A stretch of DNA of 64,000 bases from Ruminococcaceae bacterium UBA2857 (GTDB lineage Bacteria > Bacillota > Clostridia > Oscillospirales > Acutalibacteraceae), in NCBI GenBank assembly GCA_002350705.1, contig DEFH01000053.1, positions 129,758-193,757 on the forward strand. Reading direction: 5' to 3'. Both the position numbers and the translations under genes were made by a program. Positions 52,629-61,512 of the stretch are shown in pieces. The notes beneath the pieces were generated by a model. It did not search any database. It had not been told where the DNA came from and saw only the letters and a program-made list of their open reading frames with translations. Each line of letters opens with the position of its first letter. The stretch's first letter is position 1.

Positions 52629-53388
52629 CGACATGATCAAACAGGTATCAAAACTGTTGTCGAGTGCCTCTTACAGACGGGAAACAGGAAATTTTGTGGC
52701 AGAGGGAGCAAGACTTTGCAGTGACGGCGTTTTGTCGGGAGCAAAAACGGATCTGTTTCTGTATACCCAAAGGGCAAAGGAAAAATATCCCGAAGAATTT
52801 GCACAAGTGATGGCGGCTGCCAAAAAAAGCTGTGAAATCAGTGAACCGCTTCTGAAAAAAATTTCCGATACCAATTCCCCTCAAGGATTTTTGTGTGTTT
52901 TTCGGACACTTGACAAAAAAAGTTTATCGTATAAAATAAAGAAGAAAGAACGCTATGCAGGACTGGAAAATATACAGGATCCCTCGAATATGGGAACCAT
53001 TCTGCGAACAGCCGAAGCACTGGGCATAAACGGTGTGATTGTGTCAAAGGACTGCTGTGATATATACTCTCCAAAAGTCGTGAGAGGAAGTATGGGAGCG
53101 GTGTTCAGGGTTTCTGTCATCACAGCGGAGAATTTCACGGACTATATCGCACAGCTTACAAAAGAGGGAATCCTTACATACGCCTCTACACCGAGAAATG
53201 CTGAAAATATCGAAACGGTTGATTTTTCGGAGGGAGGTGTGATGCTGATCGGCAATGAGGGAAACGGTTTGAAAGAGGAAACGATCCGTGTATGTTCCGG
53301 GCGTGTCGGAATAGAAATGAAAGGCAGAGCAGAATCTCTCAATGCAGCGGCAGCAGCAGCAATTTTGCTGTACAGGTTTCAGGGATAG
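52609..53388 (+). CDS. TrmH/SpoU family RNA 2'-O-methyltransferase
   Basis: A 259-residue SPOUT methyltransferase. The N-terminal substrate-binding domain (KQVSKLLSSASYRRETGNFVAEGARL as two parts) is followed by the knotted catalytic domain: GLENIQDPSNMGTILRTAEALG (motif 1, key Asn/Arg), VMLIGNEGNGLKEE (motif 2) and IEMKGRAESLNAAAAAAILLY (motif 3). The target is probably 23S rRNA, but site cannot be told. Start ATG 52606 or 52609; it overlaps aroK. Confidence 0.93.
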   Translation: MITSKDNDMIKQVSKLLSSASYRRETGNFVAEGARLCSDGVLSGAKTDLFLYTQRAKEKYPEEFAQVMAAAKKSCEISEPLLKKISDTNSPQGFLCVFRTLDKKSLSYKIKKKERYAGLENIQDPSNMGTILRTAEALGINGVIVSKDCCDIYSPKVVRGSMGAVFRVSVITAENFTDYIAQLTKEGILTYASTPRNAENIETVDFSEGGVMLIGNEGNGLKEETIRVCSGRVGIEMKGRAESLNAAAAAAILLYRFQG

Positions 53389-53409
53389 GACGGAAAGAGG
53401 TGTCGTCTG

Positions 53410-54609
53410 ATGAATGAACGGTTGAATGAACGGTTGATTGTATGGATATGGCTTCAGGAATGTCTGGGATACGGCAGGACAGGAATTCAAAAAATTTTCA
53501 GTGTTTTTGAAAAGCCTGAGGATATCCTGACGGCAAGTGAAGCAACTTTGCGTGAAACAAATCTTTTTAATGAGCATACACTGTTAAAAATCCTGTATAA
53601 AGATTTACGGTATGCCAAAAAGGTTTATGATGACTGTCAGCGTTTGGGCTATGACATCATTTCCGTACTGGATGAACGCTACCCCGAAAATCTCAGAAAA
53701 TTGGATGATTTACCGCTTTTGCTGTATGTAGAGGGAACTCTCCCCAAAACCGGCGGAATTCTTTGCACAGCGGTTGTCGGCTCAAGAAAGGCAACGGATG
53801 AAAGTAAAAAAATAGCTTTGGATATTGGTGCGGGGCTGGCAATGAACGGAGCAGTTGTGGTCAGCGGCGGAGCAGACGGCGTTGATACGCAGGCTCACAG
53901 AGGTGCTTTGAGTGCCAACGCTCAGACAGTCTGTGTGTTGGGCTGCGGACTGAATTACAACTCTCTCGTCAAAGATGTGCAGCTCAGAAAAGATATATCC
54001 CGTTCGGGAGCGGTCATTTCGGAATACCCTCCCCATGTGACATCCCAGAAGCATACATTTTTACAGCGTGACAGGATTATTGCCGGAATGTGTGAGTGTA
54101 CGGTGGTCGTGCAGGCAGGAATCGGAAGCGGTTCGCTTGCTACCGCTGATTTGGCGATGAAATACCGGAGAAAAGTGTTTGTTATGAAAGATACACCGGA
54201 TACCCCTGCCTTTGCGGGACTGAAATATCTGATTCGTCATGGTGCCGATACCATTCAGACACACACCGACCTTTTGCGTTGGTATCGGAAAACAGAGGAT
54301 ATGCCGGCTGTCGAGGAAGCTGTTTCCGATCAGGCACAGCAGGAAAAAGAACTGCATTTTGAATATCGTACCCGCAAAAGGAAGTCTCAGCCGTGTACAA
54401 TGGAGCAGACGGAAAAGAAATTTTTGTCTGAACAGTTGACAGAAAACGCAGTTATGGTGTATCATACAATTTCAGAGATACCTGTTGACACGGACGACAT
54501 CAGCAATGCCGTTGATTTGGATATTCCGTCTGTCACAGCGGCACTGACGGAGCTTGAAATGATGGGCTTTGTTGTTCAGATAGCAGGAAAAAGATATATC
54601 AGAAAATAA
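53410..54609 (+). CDS. dprA: DNA-processing protein DprA
   Basis: A 399-residue protein of the SMF/DprA family. N-terminal SAM-like helices precede the Rossmann fold: AVVGSRKATDESKKIALDIG, VVVSGGADGVDTQAHRGAL, CVLGCGLNYN and FLQRDRIIAGMCECTVVVQAG. It binds single-stranded DNA and loads RecA during transformation. The C-terminal winged helix (about residues 335-398) is present. The usual RNRIIAGLS motif is RDRIIAGMC here. A 12-base tandem duplication encodes NERLNERL at the start. It precedes topA by 17 bases, a classic order. Confidence 0.94.
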   Translation: MNERLNERLIVWIWLQECLGYGRTGIQKIFSVFEKPEDILTASEATLRETNLFNEHTLLKILYKDLRYAKKVYDDCQRLGYDIISVLDERYPENLRKLDDLPLLLYVEGTLPKTGGILCTAVVGSRKATDESKKIALDIGAGLAMNGAVVVSGGADGVDTQAHRGALSANAQTVCVLGCGLNYNSLVKDVQLRKDISRSGAVISEYPPHVTSQKHTFLQRDRIIAGMCECTVVVQAGIGSGSLATADLAMKYRRKVFVMKDTPDTPAFAGLKYLIRHGADTIQTHTDLLRWYRKTEDMPAVEEAVSDQAQQEKELHFEYRTRKRKSQPCTMEQTEKKFLSEQLTENAVMVYHTISEIPVDTDDISNAVDLDIPSVTAALTELEMMGFVVQIAGKRYIRK

Positions 54610-54626
54610 TTTTGTCGGAGGAAATT

Positions 54627-56801
54627 ATGTCGAAACTTGTGATTGTGGAGTCGCCTGCCAAGGCGAAAACCATAAAAAAATACCTTGGTTCGGGTTATGA
54701 AGTAGTGGCATCCATGGGACATATCAGAGATCTCAATCCCAACAGGCTGAGTGTGGATATTAAAAAGAAGTTTGCACCGAAATATGAGATTATCCCGGGA
54801 AAAGAAAAGCTGGCAGATGAACTGGTGAAGCTTGCCCAAAAAAGCGAATATGTTTATCTGGCAACGGACCCTGACCGTGAGGGAGAGGCGATTTCATGGC
54901 ATCTTGCCTATCTGCTGGGACTTGATTTGGATGATACCAACAGAGTGACTTTTAACGAAATTACGAAAACGGGTGTCAATACAGGAATGAGTGCCCCCCG
55001 TAAAATTGATTTGGATTTGGTCAATGCTCAGCAGGCAAGAAGAATTCTGGACAGACTGGTGGGCTATAAACTCAGCCCGTTTCTCTCCAAGAAAATCAGA
55101 AAAGGTCTTTCGGCAGGTCGTGTGCAGTCTGTTGCCGTGAGAATCGTGGTTGACCGTGAGAAAAAAATCAGAGCTTTCAAACCCGAGGAATACTGGAGTA
55201 TTGATGCCAAATTTGTTCCCAAGGGAAGCCGCAAAGCCTTTTCGGCGTCTTTCTACGGAAACGCTCAGGGCAAAATGAAAATCGGAAATCAACATCAGGC
55301 ACAGGAAATTCTGGACGCTGTGAAAGATGCACAGCCGTTTGTGGAAAAGGTTAAGCACGGTACCAGAAAACGTCAGCCTGCCCCACCCTTCATCACCTCC
55401 ACGCTCCAGCAGGAAGCTTCACGCAAGCTGGGTTTTCAGTCAAAGCGTACCATGAAAGTAGCTCAGGAACTGTATGAAGGTATCGACATTCAGGGAATGG
55501 GGGCGGTCGGTCTGATTACCTATATGAGAACAGATTCTCTGCGTCTGTCGGAGGATGCCCTGAATGCCGCAGAAGAATATATTAAAAAAACATGGGGCAG
55601 CGATTATCTGCCCAAGGACGGTCACCGTCATTTTAAATCCCGTTCCAATGCACAGGATGGTCACGAGGCGATTCGTCCTACAACCGTAGACCTGGATCCT
55701 GCCGGTATCAAGGACAGCCTTACCGGTGACCAGTATAAGCTGTATAAACTGATATGGGAGCGTTTTATTGCCTGTCAGATGGCGGAATGTATTCAAAAGA
55801 CAACACAGGCTGATATTCATGTAAATGACTATATTTTCAAGGCATCGGGCTATGTAGTGGATTTTGACGGCTACACGGTGCTGTATGTGGAAAGCAGGGA
55901 CACCGCTGATGAAGAAAAAGAATCGGAACTTCCCGAACTCAAAAAGGATATGCCTTTGAAAGTAAAAGAAATGATTCCGAATCAGCATTTTACACAGCCG
56001 CCTGCCCGTTATACGGAAGCATCTCTCATCAAGGCAATGGAAGAATATGGTATTGGTCGTCCGTCTACGTATGCCTCTACGATTTCCACCATCACTTCCA
56101 GAGAATATGTCAAGCGTGAAAATAAAACCCTCTATCCGACAGAATTGGGAGAAGTTACTACTCGACTTATGGAAGAGCGTTTTCCGAAAATCGTCAATGT
56201 CAAATTCACTGCCCAGATGGAACAGGAACTGGATACCGTAGAAGAAGGCGAATGCAGTTGGGTACAGCTGCTGACGGATTTTTACGGAGACTTTATCACA
56301 ACGCTGAAACAGGCAAAGGAAGAAATGAAAGATGTCAAAATCGAACTGGAAGAGGATAAGACCGATTTGATTTGTGATAAATGCGGCAAACCGATGGTTG
56401 TCAAATTCGGCAGATACGGCAAATTTATTGCCTGTTCGGGCTATCCCGACTGTAAAAACATTGTCAAGCTGGCGGACACGCTCAAAGACATTCCCTGTCC
56501 GAAATGCGGCGGCAATGTGATTGTCAGAACCACCAAAAAGGGAAGAACCTTCTATGGCTGTTCCAATTATCCGGACTGCAATTTTATTTCATGGTATCAG
56601 CCGACAACCGAGAAATGCCCTCAGTGCGGCAGTACGCTCTTTAAGAAAAAGGGCAAAAAACCCCTTCTGTTCTGTACAGCAGAGGGCTGCGGCTATACTG
56701 CGGCAGATGAATCGGAAGATACAACGGAGATCATCCGAATGATTGTCCCTCAAAAAACGGAATCCGAAGAACCGATCCGGACTTCGGAAGTCAATGAATA
56801 A
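54627..56801 (+). CDS. topA: DNA topoisomerase I (type IA)
   Basis: A 724-residue enzyme. The Toprim domain begins KLVIVESPAKAKTIKKYLG. The active-site Tyr lies in GLITYMRTDS, and the domain pattern continues with YTEASLIKAMEEYGIGRPSTYASTI. Three C-terminal Cys4 zinc domains follow (CDKCGKPMVVKFGRYGKFIAC, CPKCGGNVIVRTTKKGRTFYG, CPQCGSTLF). It relaxes negative supercoils. The ATG at 54627 follows GGAGGAAATT. dprA-topA is a conserved pair in Firmicutes. A Thr/Glu-rich tail ends it. Confidence 0.97.
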   Translation: MSKLVIVESPAKAKTIKKYLGSGYEVVASMGHIRDLNPNRLSVDIKKKFAPKYEIIPGKEKLADELVKLAQKSEYVYLATDPDREGEAISWHLAYLLGLDLDDTNRVTFNEITKTGVNTGMSAPRKIDLDLVNAQQARRILDRLVGYKLSPFLSKKIRKGLSAGRVQSVAVRIVVDREKKIRAFKPEEYWSIDAKFVPKGSRKAFSASFYGNAQGKMKIGNQHQAQEILDAVKDAQPFVEKVKHGTRKRQPAPPFITSTLQQEASRKLGFQSKRTMKVAQELYEGIDIQGMGAVGLITYMRTDSLRLSEDALNAAEEYIKKTWGSDYLPKDGHRHFKSRSNAQDGHEAIRPTTVDLDPAGIKDSLTGDQYKLYKLIWERFIACQMAECIQKTTQADIHVNDYIFKASGYVVDFDGYTVLYVESRDTADEEKESELPELKKDMPLKVKEMIPNQHFTQPPARYTEASLIKAMEEYGIGRPSTYASTISTITSREYVKRENKTLYPTELGEVTTRLMEERFPKIVNVKFTAQMEQELDTVEEGECSWVQLLTDFYGDFITTLKQAKEEMKDVKIELEEDKTDLICDKCGKPMVVKFGRYGKFIACSGYPDCKNIVKLADTLKDIPCPKCGGNVIVRTTKKGRTFYGCSNYPDCNFISWYQPTTEKCPQCGSTLFKKKGKKPLLFCTAEGCGYTAADESEDTTEIIRMIVPQKTESEEPIRTSEVNE

Positions 56802-56852
56802 TCACGATGAAAAAATAAAAATGAAATTTCGGTTTGGGAGTAATATCATACA

Positions 56853-58019
56853 ATGTATCTGAAATCAAAATGGATATCGGTTTTAAAAATCAAGAATATT
56901 TTGTTTCTTTTATTAGGACTGTTTTTCACAATCATGTCGGTATGGGATATCGTATCTCTTATCATCTATTATTGGGGGGACTGGGATACGGTTCTGCACG
57001 CCCGCTCCACGCCGGAATCTGTCTGCTTATTTTTCATTGGCTGTATGATGCTGATTTGTATGAAGGTATCAGCAAACGCAATCAAAAAATCCAACTTCTA
57101 TTCAAGCTATTTTGAAACAGAGCTTTACAGTGATGTGGGATATGATGAACTGTCACAAGTGACAGGCTATACGGCGAAAAAAGTAAAATATGATTTGCAT
57201 ATTTTCAGAAAACTTTATATGAAACGTTTTTCGTTTGTGCAGGATCATGACGGAGAACACGTTGAATTGTACAGCAAAACGGTTGAGTGCAGCTGCAAAA
57301 ACTGCGGTGCGGTCATAGATAAGAAAATATATTTTGCGGGTATCTGCCCTTATTGCAAAACATCCGATGTATTTGCTGCGGTCATAACTGACAATAAAGT
57401 GTACAGTATTACAAAAGATACGTCTGAAAATAAAAAAAATTCTGGATATTACCTGCAAAAAACTTTTTGGATAAAAATGGCGGCAGGTATCATAGCCTTA
57501 TCGTTGTCAATCGTTACTTTTTTCATTTTGTTTGGTGCGACGATTGATCATACCGTCAAATATAATGACCATGCATATCTTTTGGATCTGGTACTGTCCG
57601 GAGAGGGCTATTCATCAATAGAACGAAATCAAAAACAAATACTGAATTTTATCATATTTGATATATTCTTTGCATTGTTTTTTTTGGCAATTGTATTTAT
57701 CTGTATCAAAAAACTTTCCCTGATGAAACAATCGGGAAGTTTTGCGTGTATTTTTGCACATTCCGACAAACCGTTCTTGAATTTCAGCATTCTCAAAACG
57801 AGAAAACCTGCGGCATCTTTGCGAAAAGCGATTCAGAACGGATATATCAGACACTGTACGATAGAAAATCATGAAGGCAAAATGAAAATAGCCCTTGCAA
57901 AGAAAATCGTCAAAGACAGCTGTCCGTCATGCGGAGCCTCTGTTACGGGAGTCGTCAATGAAGATTATATATGTCAGTTCTGCAAAAACAGAATTATCAA
58001 AGTGATTGAGAAAAAATAA
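56853..58019 (+). CDS. Membrane protein with two zinc-ribbon regions
   Basis: A 388-residue protein with four membrane helices (two at about residues 15-38 and 57-72, two at about 205-230 and 266-290). A Cys4 ribbon (CSCKNCG and CPYCK) lies between the pairs and another (CPSCGAS and CQFCKN) at the end. Two similar helical segments (LSQVTGYTAKKVKYDLHIF and the AASLRKAIQNGYIRHCTIE region) surround these. No family is recognised. The layout suggests an intracellular sensor with zinc ribbons attached to the membrane. It lies 51 bases after topA. Confidence 0.65.
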   Translation: MYLKSKWISVLKIKNILFLLLGLFFTIMSVWDIVSLIIYYWGDWDTVLHARSTPESVCLFFIGCMMLICMKVSANAIKKSNFYSSYFETELYSDVGYDELSQVTGYTAKKVKYDLHIFRKLYMKRFSFVQDHDGEHVELYSKTVECSCKNCGAVIDKKIYFAGICPYCKTSDVFAAVITDNKVYSITKDTSENKKNSGYYLQKTFWIKMAAGIIALSLSIVTFFILFGATIDHTVKYNDHAYLLDLVLSGEGYSSIERNQKQILNFIIFDIFFALFFLAIVFICIKKLSLMKQSGSFACIFAHSDKPFLNFSILKTRKPAASLRKAIQNGYIRHCTIENHEGKMKIALAKKIVKDSCPSCGASVTGVVNEDYICQFCKNRIIKVIEKK

Positions 58020-58063
58020 TGAAAATCAATGTATTTGATTTTCATTGAGCCGAAATGAATCAA

Positions 58064-58105
58064 AAACGCTGTGCTGAAATCAGATTCGGCACAGCGTTTC
58101 TTTTT
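58064..58105. terminator. Bidirectional terminator
   Basis: Perfect 11-bp stem AAACGCTGTGC / GCACAGCGTTT with a T run on each strand. A second perfect hairpin (TGAAAATCAA / TTGATTTTCA, 58020-58044) precedes it. It ends the zinc-ribbon membrane gene and the convergent DUF378 gene. Confidence 0.88.
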
Positions 58106-58115
58106 GGTGTGTTGG

Positions 58116-58334
58116 TCAGGTTGAAGAGAGGGTGGGTGTTGTGTCCTTTTCTCTGAACAGCAGAGAAATACACCAGATGGCTGACAACGCAACCAGTGTA
58201 TAAATAATTCTGCTGACGATGCCTGTCTGTCCACCGCACAGCCATGCAACAAGGTCAAACTGGAAAATGCCTACAGAACCCCAGTTAAGTCCGCCTATAA
58301 TCAGCAGAATCAATGAAAGTTTATCCAGCATCAT
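58116..58334 (-). CDS. DUF378 family small membrane protein
   Basis: A 72-residue protein with two membrane helices: LSLILLIIGGLNWGSVGIF and IVSRIIYTLVALSAIWCISLL. The GGLNWG...FDLVAWLCGG pattern is the DUF378 signature. The family is common in Firmicutes and has no known function. Shine-Dalgarno AAAGGAGGT. Confidence 0.9.
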   Translation of the reverse strand: MMLDKLSLILLIIGGLNWGSVGIFQFDLVAWLCGGQTGIVSRIIYTLVALSAIWCISLLFREKDTTPTLSST

Positions 58335-58391
58335 TCATTACCTCCTTTTCAATCGGGATAATCATAGTTTGGACAGAATTTTTGATTTTAT

Positions 58392-58682
58392 TCAAAGATA
58401 CTGACTGCATTTTTGCAAAGTACGGACTGCCTTTTTAAGATGTTTATAGACAGTTGTAGGCTGAATTCCCATTCTGAGTGCAATTTCCCTGACGGAAAGA
58501 TTTTCCAGATAACGCATGGAAATACAGTCATGCTGGCGTTGTGTCAGTTCGTTTTTCAGAGCAATGCGGACAATTTTTTTCATCCGCTGTACTCTCGGAT
58601 CAGATATATCCTGCTGATATAGAAAATGATTCCAGGATAATTTTTCAAGCGATGTCGGTTCCATTGAAATTTCTCTTTTCAA
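58392..58682 (-). CDS. Sigma-70 region-4-like regulator
   Basis: A 96-residue protein whose C-terminal 60 residues resemble sigma region 4: KNELTQRQHDCISMRYLENLSV, then REIALRMGIQPTTVYKHLKKAV as the helix-turn-helix. No region 2 is present, so it is not a complete sigma factor. Similar short proteins occur in phages and integrative elements. It overlaps the preceding gene by four bases (ATGA). A shorter start at the ATG for MEPTSLEK is possible. Confidence 0.7.
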   Translation of the reverse strand: MKREISMEPTSLEKLSWNHFLYQQDISDPRVQRMKKIVRIALKNELTQRQHDCISMRYLENLSVREIALRMGIQPTTVYKHLKKAVRTLQKCSQYL

Positions 58683-58885
58683 AATGCGATCCCCTTTCTT
58701 TTTTTGAGAGTGTTGCCGATGTTTACACAGTCCAGATACATCTGATACAAAACGGATATGCGGAAATTCATTTCTTTCAGCTCTCCGACAGGAGCGGTTG
58801 GAAGCTGTTGTTTGATGGCGTTAATGTTGCCTTTGATACGGTCGGCATTGTCAAAATATTCCTGTGCCCACTGAGAATAGGTCAT
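58679..58885 (-). CDS. Small protein of the element-like switch
   Basis: A 68-residue helical protein (MTYSQWAQEYFDNADRIKG...YLDCVNIGNTLKKRKGIAF) with no recognised domain. The start at 58885 follows GAAAGGAGA. It is the first gene of the reverse-strand arm of the switch and is coupled to the sigma-like gene. The leader carries an operator-like palindrome at 58901. It is probably an accessory of a mobile-element-type regulatory region. Confidence 0.6.
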   Translation of the reverse strand: MTYSQWAQEYFDNADRIKGNINAIKQQLPTAPVGELKEMNFRISVLYQMYLDCVNIGNTLKKRKGIAF

Positions 58886-58900
58886 GTCCGGTCTCCTTTC

Positions 58901-58915
58901 TACACATAATGTGTA
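58901..58915. promoter_or_regulatory. Operator site 1 (TACAC-N5-GTGTA)
   Basis: TACACATAATGTGTA is a 15-base palindrome with perfect 7-bp arms. It lies just before the Shine-Dalgarno of the reverse-strand operon, in its leader. Confidence 0.65.
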
Positions 58916-58945
58916 TTCAACGATTAAAAATATAAGGCACATTAT

Positions 58946-58960
58946 CACACGATTCGTGTA
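58946..58960. promoter_or_regulatory. Operator site 2, within the reverse-strand promoter
   Basis: CACACGATTCGTGTA matches TACAC-N5-GTGTA with one mismatch. It lies in the spacer of a possible reverse-strand promoter (GGCAAA, 17 bases, GATAAT at 58945-58940). Confidence 0.6.
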
Positions 58961-59085
58961 TGATTTGCCTGTAATTAACAGTATAGCTCATTTTTTCAAA
59001 AAATCAAGAGGAAATCGAAAATTTGTTTGATTGACTAAAAGAGAATCTCCAAATTCGTTAAAACGCTGAAAATGCATCATACCTC

Positions 59086-59114
59086 TTGAAACTACACAAT
59101 ATGTGTGCTATAAT
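59086..59114 (+). promoter_or_regulatory. Promoter of the immR-like gene with operator site 3 in its spacer
   Basis: TTGAAA (59086-59091) and TATAAT (59109-59114) have a 17-base spacer and an extended -10 TGC. TACACAATATGTGTG (59093-59107) fills the spacer and matches TACAC-N5-GTGTA with one mismatch. This fits autorepression. Confidence 0.8.
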
Positions 59115-59152
59115 GGCTGGAAAGTATTGTAAGAAAAGACGGAGGCATACTT

Positions 59153-59551
59153 ATGAAAATTTATCTGGGACAAAAAATCAAAGAACTGAGAAAAAAAGCC
59201 AATATCAGTCAGGCAAACCTGGCACGCAAAATCGGTGTTTCACCGTCTGCTATCGGAATGTATGAACAAAACAGACGAACTCCCGATAATGAGACTATGC
59301 TGAAACTGTGCAGTTTCTTTGATGTCAGTCTGGACTATCTGGTCGGATCGGCGGTCAATTATGAAAGCTTTTCCGAGTATAATGATGTTGCGGATATGCT
59401 GGATGAATTTGCAAAAAAACTCTGTGAGCAGGAGGGACTGATGTTTGACGGCAGTCCTTTGAACAGGGAAGAACGGATACAGATTTTGCAGGCTATCCGT
59501 TATGTTTCCAAAGTGGCGGAAAAAATGAAATATGAAGACGGAGGAATTTGA
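59153..59551 (+). CDS. XRE-family repressor (ImmR-like)
   Basis: A 132-residue protein. The N-terminal HTH (IKELRKKANISQANLARKIGVSPSAIGMYEQNRRTP as two halves) is followed by LCSFFDVSLDYLVG, the usual Cro/CI continuation. The C-terminal 60 residues are helical, probably for dimerisation. ImmR-type repressors silence integrative elements and are removed by a metalloprotease encoded next to them, exactly the gene that follows by ATGA overlap. Shine-Dalgarno CGGAGG. Confidence 0.88.
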   Translation: MKIYLGQKIKELRKKANISQANLARKIGVSPSAIGMYEQNRRTPDNETMLKLCSFFDVSLDYLVGSAVNYESFSEYNDVADMLDEFAKKLCEQEGLMFDGSPLNREERIQILQAIRYVSKVAEKMKYEDGGI

Positions 59552-59982
59552 TGAACAAAATTCAAAAAACAGTGAATGAATTGATTGCAGAGTATAAAAC
59601 AGCCAACCCTGAGGATATTTGCGAAAATATGGGAATAATAATTTTAGATTGGGACTTGCCTAAAAGAGTCAACGGGTTTACAATAAGAAGAGAAGGTATT
59701 TGGTTTATTGTATTGAATAACTGTCTGGATGACAACAAGAGATCTTTTACCACGGCACACGAACTGGGACATATTTTGCTGCACAAGGGAACCAACTCGA
59801 TCAATCTCAGCTGTAATACCGCATGGAGTGTTTCCCGATATGAGCAGGAAGCGGATCGTTTTGCTGTGTGCCTGCTGCTGAGAGCCGCAGAGGATCTTGC
59901 AGCATACGAAACATTGACTGTCAGGGAAATCTCTCGTCTGACACATATCCCGGAATCAAAGGCGGAACAATTATTTTTTTAG
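59551..59982 (+). CDS. ImmA/IrrE family metallopeptidase
   Basis: A 143-residue zinc protease. The HExxH motif is in FTTAHELGHILLHKG (about residues 66-80), with the glutamate ligand region YEQEADRFAVCLL downstream. ImmA-type proteases cleave or inactivate the XRE repressor from the same operon after DNA damage or cell signals. It starts at ATG 59551, overlapping the repressor stop. No integrase or relaxase is in the window. Confidence 0.92.
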   Translation: MNKIQKTVNELIAEYKTANPEDICENMGIIILDWDLPKRVNGFTIRREGIWFIVLNNCLDDNKRSFTTAHELGHILLHKGTNSINLSCNTAWSVSRYEQEADRFAVCLLLRAAEDLAAYETLTVREISRLTHIPESKAEQLFF

Positions 59983-59994
59983 GCGGTGATGATG

Positions 59995-60486
59995 ATGAAG
60001 CTCTTTCTGAAATATAATGGCGGCTACGGTGATGCAGGCTTTGATGTTCTGGACGAAACAGCCTGTCTGAAATACAGCGTCTCCGTGCAAACCGAAAAAA
60101 ACAGGCAGAAAATCATCATAAAAAACCTCAATCAACAGATTGTTGCCGAAATTTTTAACAAAAATCTGGTTATCCGTTATTTTTCGGTGCGGTGCAGCGG
60201 ACATTTGTATGTATTGGTTCCTATTATCAAAGAATGTTTTGCATTTATTATCTATGGAAGTACTTACCGCTTTTTAGGGGATATTTCCGCAGGCAGTTTT
60301 TCACTGATAGACGTGGACAAAAGTCCTGTTATGACACAGAAAAAATGCTGGAGCTCTTTTGGTGATGGCTTTGAACTTCATATTTTTAATGCCGAACAGG
60401 AATTGTTTGCTGTTTCGTGTGCGATTTGTGCCGCCATGTATTTATCAGCCGCTGACAGCAAGCCGCAGATGGTAGGCGAAGGATAA
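59995..60486 (+). CDS. Protein of unknown function (possible Tubby/LURP-like barrel)
   Basis: A protein of about 163 residues, mostly beta strands (KYSVSVQTEK, KIIIKNLNQQIVAEIF, NLVIRYFSVRCSG), similar in rhythm to LURP-one/Tubby-like barrels, but too weak to assert. Four in-frame starts (GTG 59986 and ATG 59989, 59992, 59995) exist; 59995 has the best spacing to GGCGGTGA. It lies 12 bases after the metallopeptidase gene, so it may belong to the same operon. Confidence 0.55.
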   Translation: MKLFLKYNGGYGDAGFDVLDETACLKYSVSVQTEKNRQKIIIKNLNQQIVAEIFNKNLVIRYFSVRCSGHLYVLVPIIKECFAFIIYGSTYRFLGDISAGSFSLIDVDKSPVMTQKKCWSSFGDGFELHIFNAEQELFAVSCAICAAMYLSAADSKPQMVGEG

Positions 60487-60538
60487 TACAATGCATCATT
60501 CCTCATGTTCCGTACAGCATGAATTTTTTGGATTTTTC

Positions 60539-60568
60539 CTTGACATTATTGGCAATCTATGACAAAAT
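60539..60568 (+). promoter_or_regulatory. Possible promoter of the DUF4422 gene
   Basis: TTGACA (60539-60544) and CAAAAT (60563-60568) are 18 bases apart. The -10 box is poor. Confidence 0.4.
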
Positions 60569-60585
60569 AGAGGTGGTGGGTGGAT

Positions 60586-61446
60586 TTGAAGAACATCAGG
60601 CTGTTGTCAGTCGTTTTTAAAAGTACGGCTGAACCCTATCGGAACATCATTTTTCCTGTGTCGGCAGGTGCCAAGCTCTATAATAAAGACAGCGTTGTTC
60701 TGCCCCTGCGTGATGATACAGGCCAAAATATTTCCGATAAAAATGCAAGCTATTGTGAATTGACTGTGCAGTACTGGGCATGGAAAAATTTACAGTGCGA
60801 TGTCTGCGGCATTTTTCATCAAAGGCGTTATCTTGACTTTTCGGGGAAAAACTGTAAGCGTCCCTACAGAATTTTTGATGTTCCCGATGAAAGAACCATG
60901 CAGGAAATTGGTATGAAGTATCAAAATATTTCGTCATGGACGGACAAGTATCTGATTATTGCCAATCAACGTGAAAATCTCTATGAAAGTGTCGAAGATT
61001 TTTATAACAGAAATGACCGTCAGTCATTTGATGATATTGGTTTGCTGAAAGAAATTATTGCGGAAAAATATCCGGAATATGCTGCCTCTGCGGAAAGCTA
61101 TTTCAAGGGTACATACTCTTATTTCTGCAATGTCTTTGCCATGGAGAAAAAACAGTTTGACCGTTACAGTCAGTGGCTGTTTGATATTCTTTTTGAATAT
61201 GAACAACGCAAGCCGGAAGCACTGTTTTATCTCAGAGAAATGGGAAAATTAGGCGAAAGACTTTTCGGTGTGTACATGACATATATCATCCATGAAACGC
61301 AGATACCATGGACAGAACTTCCGCGGGCACATTTTGCCGGTGTCAACGGTGCGACTTTGAAAAATCTTTCCTTTAACCGATATTTATATCCTATCTGCCC
61401 TCCGGGTACAAAAAGGAGAGCATTTCTGCGTAAACTCAAAAAGTAA
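60586..61446 (+). CDS. DUF4422 family glycosyltransferase
   Basis: A protein of about 286 residues. The DUF4422 pattern is visible: PVSAGAKLYNKDSVVLPLRDDTG, ISDKNASYCELTVQYWAWKN and GIFHQRRYLDF. Family members are putative transferases in capsule and galactan loci. It precedes glf and a galactofuranosyltransferase, which suggests a shared glycan. TTG 60586 is preferred over GTG 60580 because AGGTGG is then nine bases upstream. It ends 66 bases before glf. Confidence 0.83.
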   Translation: MKNIRLLSVVFKSTAEPYRNIIFPVSAGAKLYNKDSVVLPLRDDTGQNISDKNASYCELTVQYWAWKNLQCDVCGIFHQRRYLDFSGKNCKRPYRIFDVPDERTMQEIGMKYQNISSWTDKYLIIANQRENLYESVEDFYNRNDRQSFDDIGLLKEIIAEKYPEYAASAESYFKGTYSYFCNVFAMEKKQFDRYSQWLFDILFEYEQRKPEALFYLREMGKLGERLFGVYMTYIIHETQIPWTELPRAHFAGVNGATLKNLSFNRYLYPICPPGTKRRAFLRKLKK

Positions 61447-61512
61447 GAAAGCACGTTTCATTCTGCATGGTGTATGATGAATCGTGCATTATATAGAAAG
61501 GGTTGTTGAAAT

